Shown piece by piece: positions 11,915-12,505 of a DNA stretch of 12,505 bases; position 1 is the first letter of the stretch; every line of letters starts with the position of its first letter. Below the pieces are notes generated by a model. It was given only the letters and a program-made list of their open reading frames with translations, was not told the DNA's origin and made no database searches. This stretch comes from CAUJGQ01 sp042408665 (lineage in GTDB: Bacteria; Chloroflexota; Dehalococcoidia; CAUJGQ01). Location: positions 1 through 12,505 of the forward strand of contig JBHOQW010000061.1 in NCBI GenBank assembly GCA_042408665.1. The letters are read 5' to 3'. A program made the position numbers and the translations under genes.

Positions 11915-12505
11915 ATGCGCTGGGCGGTTGTGGTCTTTCCCGGCACCTGGTCCGAGCGTGATTGCTACCACGTGCTCACCGACGGGCTCGGCCAGGAGGC
12001 CGAGTACGTGTGGCACACCGCGCGCAACCTGGACCGGTTCGACGCGGTGGTGCTCCCGGGCGGCTTTTCGTACGGTGATTACCTGCGCCCCGGCGCCATC
12101 GCCCGCTTCTCGCCGGTCATGGAGGCGGTGGCCCGCCACGCCGAGCAGGGCGGGCTGGTGATCGGCATCTGCAACGGCTTCCAGATCCTGTGCGAGGCCG
12201 GCCTGCTCCCCGGCGCCCTCCTGCGCAACGACAGCCTTCAGTTTCGCTGCATGCCCGTGTACCTGCGCACGGAGACGGTGCGCAGCCCGTTCACCAACCG
12301 GTGTCGACCGGGTCAGGTGCTGCGCATCCCCATCTCGCACGGCGAAGGCCGCTACTACGCCGACGCCGCCACCCTCGCCCGTCTGCAGGCCGAGGACCGC
12401 GTCGCCTTCCGCTACTGCACGGTGGCGGGAGAGGCCACGCCGGAGGCCAACCCCAACGGCTCCTTGGACAACATCGCCGGCATCCTCAACGAGGGCCGCA
12501 ACGTG
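11915..12505 (+). CDS. purQ: Phosphoribosylformylglycinamidine synthase glutaminase subunit PurQ (partial, 3' end outside window)
   Basis: PurQ is a class I glutamine amidotransferase that supplies ammonia to PurL for FGAM formation in step 4 of purine synthesis, in a complex with PurS. The first 197 residues are present. Motifs are VVFPGTWSERDC (6-17), LPGGFSYGDYLRPG (47-60), the nucleophile elbow GICNGFQ with Cys86, SHGEGRYY with the conserved His-Gly-Glu, and NPNGSLDNIAGILNEGRNV at the window edge. The catalytic His-x-Glu (usually in MPHPE) would follow just outside. Length and motifs fit the small stand-alone PurQ rather than a fused PurL. No purS lies upstream; the preceding gene is pgpH. 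ATG 11915 is the only start compatible with the N-terminal strand. The ribosome site is weak (GACGGGG about 9 nt upstream). Confidence 0.96.
   Translation, partial: MRWAVVVFPGTWSERDCYHVLTDGLGQEAEYVWHTARNLDRFDAVVLPGGFSYGDYLRPGAIARFSPVMEAVARHAEQGGLVIGICNGFQILCEAGLLPGALLRNDSLQFRCMPVYLRTETVRSPFTNRCRPGQVLRIPISHGEGRYYADAATLARLQAEDRVAFRYCTVAGEATPEANPNGSLDNIAGILNEGRNV

Noticed and set aside
1..12505. CRISPR array, tRNA, rRNA or insertion sequence
   Set aside because: No spaced direct repeats, no tRNA-like cloverleaf, no rRNA signature and no transposase motif were seen. A covariance-model search was not possible here.

Overview
This is a GC-rich bacterial chromosomal window, roughly 70 percent G+C by eye, densely packed with genes. 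The content suggests a Gram-positive-like, non-proteobacterial lineage, and my best guess is Chloroflexota (Thermomicrobia-like). The evidence is class III-type polyhydroxyalkanoate (PHA) synthases with small PhaE-type partners, a PadR regulator of the PhaQ type, a membrane HD phosphodiesterase of the PgpH family, the short PurQ form, a sorting-signal-like C-terminus and a Pkn2-like membrane kinase. The phylum is an inference and no 16S or other marker is present.

Layout. Positions 1-144 (+) are the C-terminal end of a surface-anchored protein. A perfect 12-bp hairpin follows, then a minus-strand transmembrane Ser/Thr kinase (295-1980). A divergent plus-strand pair (2200-3063) encodes a small Cys/His-rich protein and an ABM-like protein. 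Its stop overlaps the end of a convergent alpha/beta hydrolase (3055-3846, -).

The core (4070-8734) is a PHA island. On the minus strand a three-gene operon reads phaE-like small subunit (5719-6048), second phaE-like small subunit (5200-5685), phaC (4070-5158). A second phaC (6294-7424) is divergent from it. After a 370-nt gene-free stretch come a PhaQ-like PadR repressor (7795-8232, -) and a divergent phasin-like protein (8360-8734, +). The 127 bp between these two hold two strong palindromes and a good promoter. A likely model is that the synthases build the polymer, the phasin-like protein coats the granule, and the PadR protein senses polymer and controls the phasin gene and itself.

Downstream on the plus strand are a terminator, a short lipoprotein of unknown function (8820-9392), a PgpH-family cyclic-di-AMP phosphodiesterase (9473-11785) and the start of purQ (11915 to the window edge). 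Several genes have TANACT-like -10 boxes only a few bases before the start codon, which suggests leaderless or very short-leader transcripts. I found no tRNA, rRNA, CRISPR array or insertion sequence.
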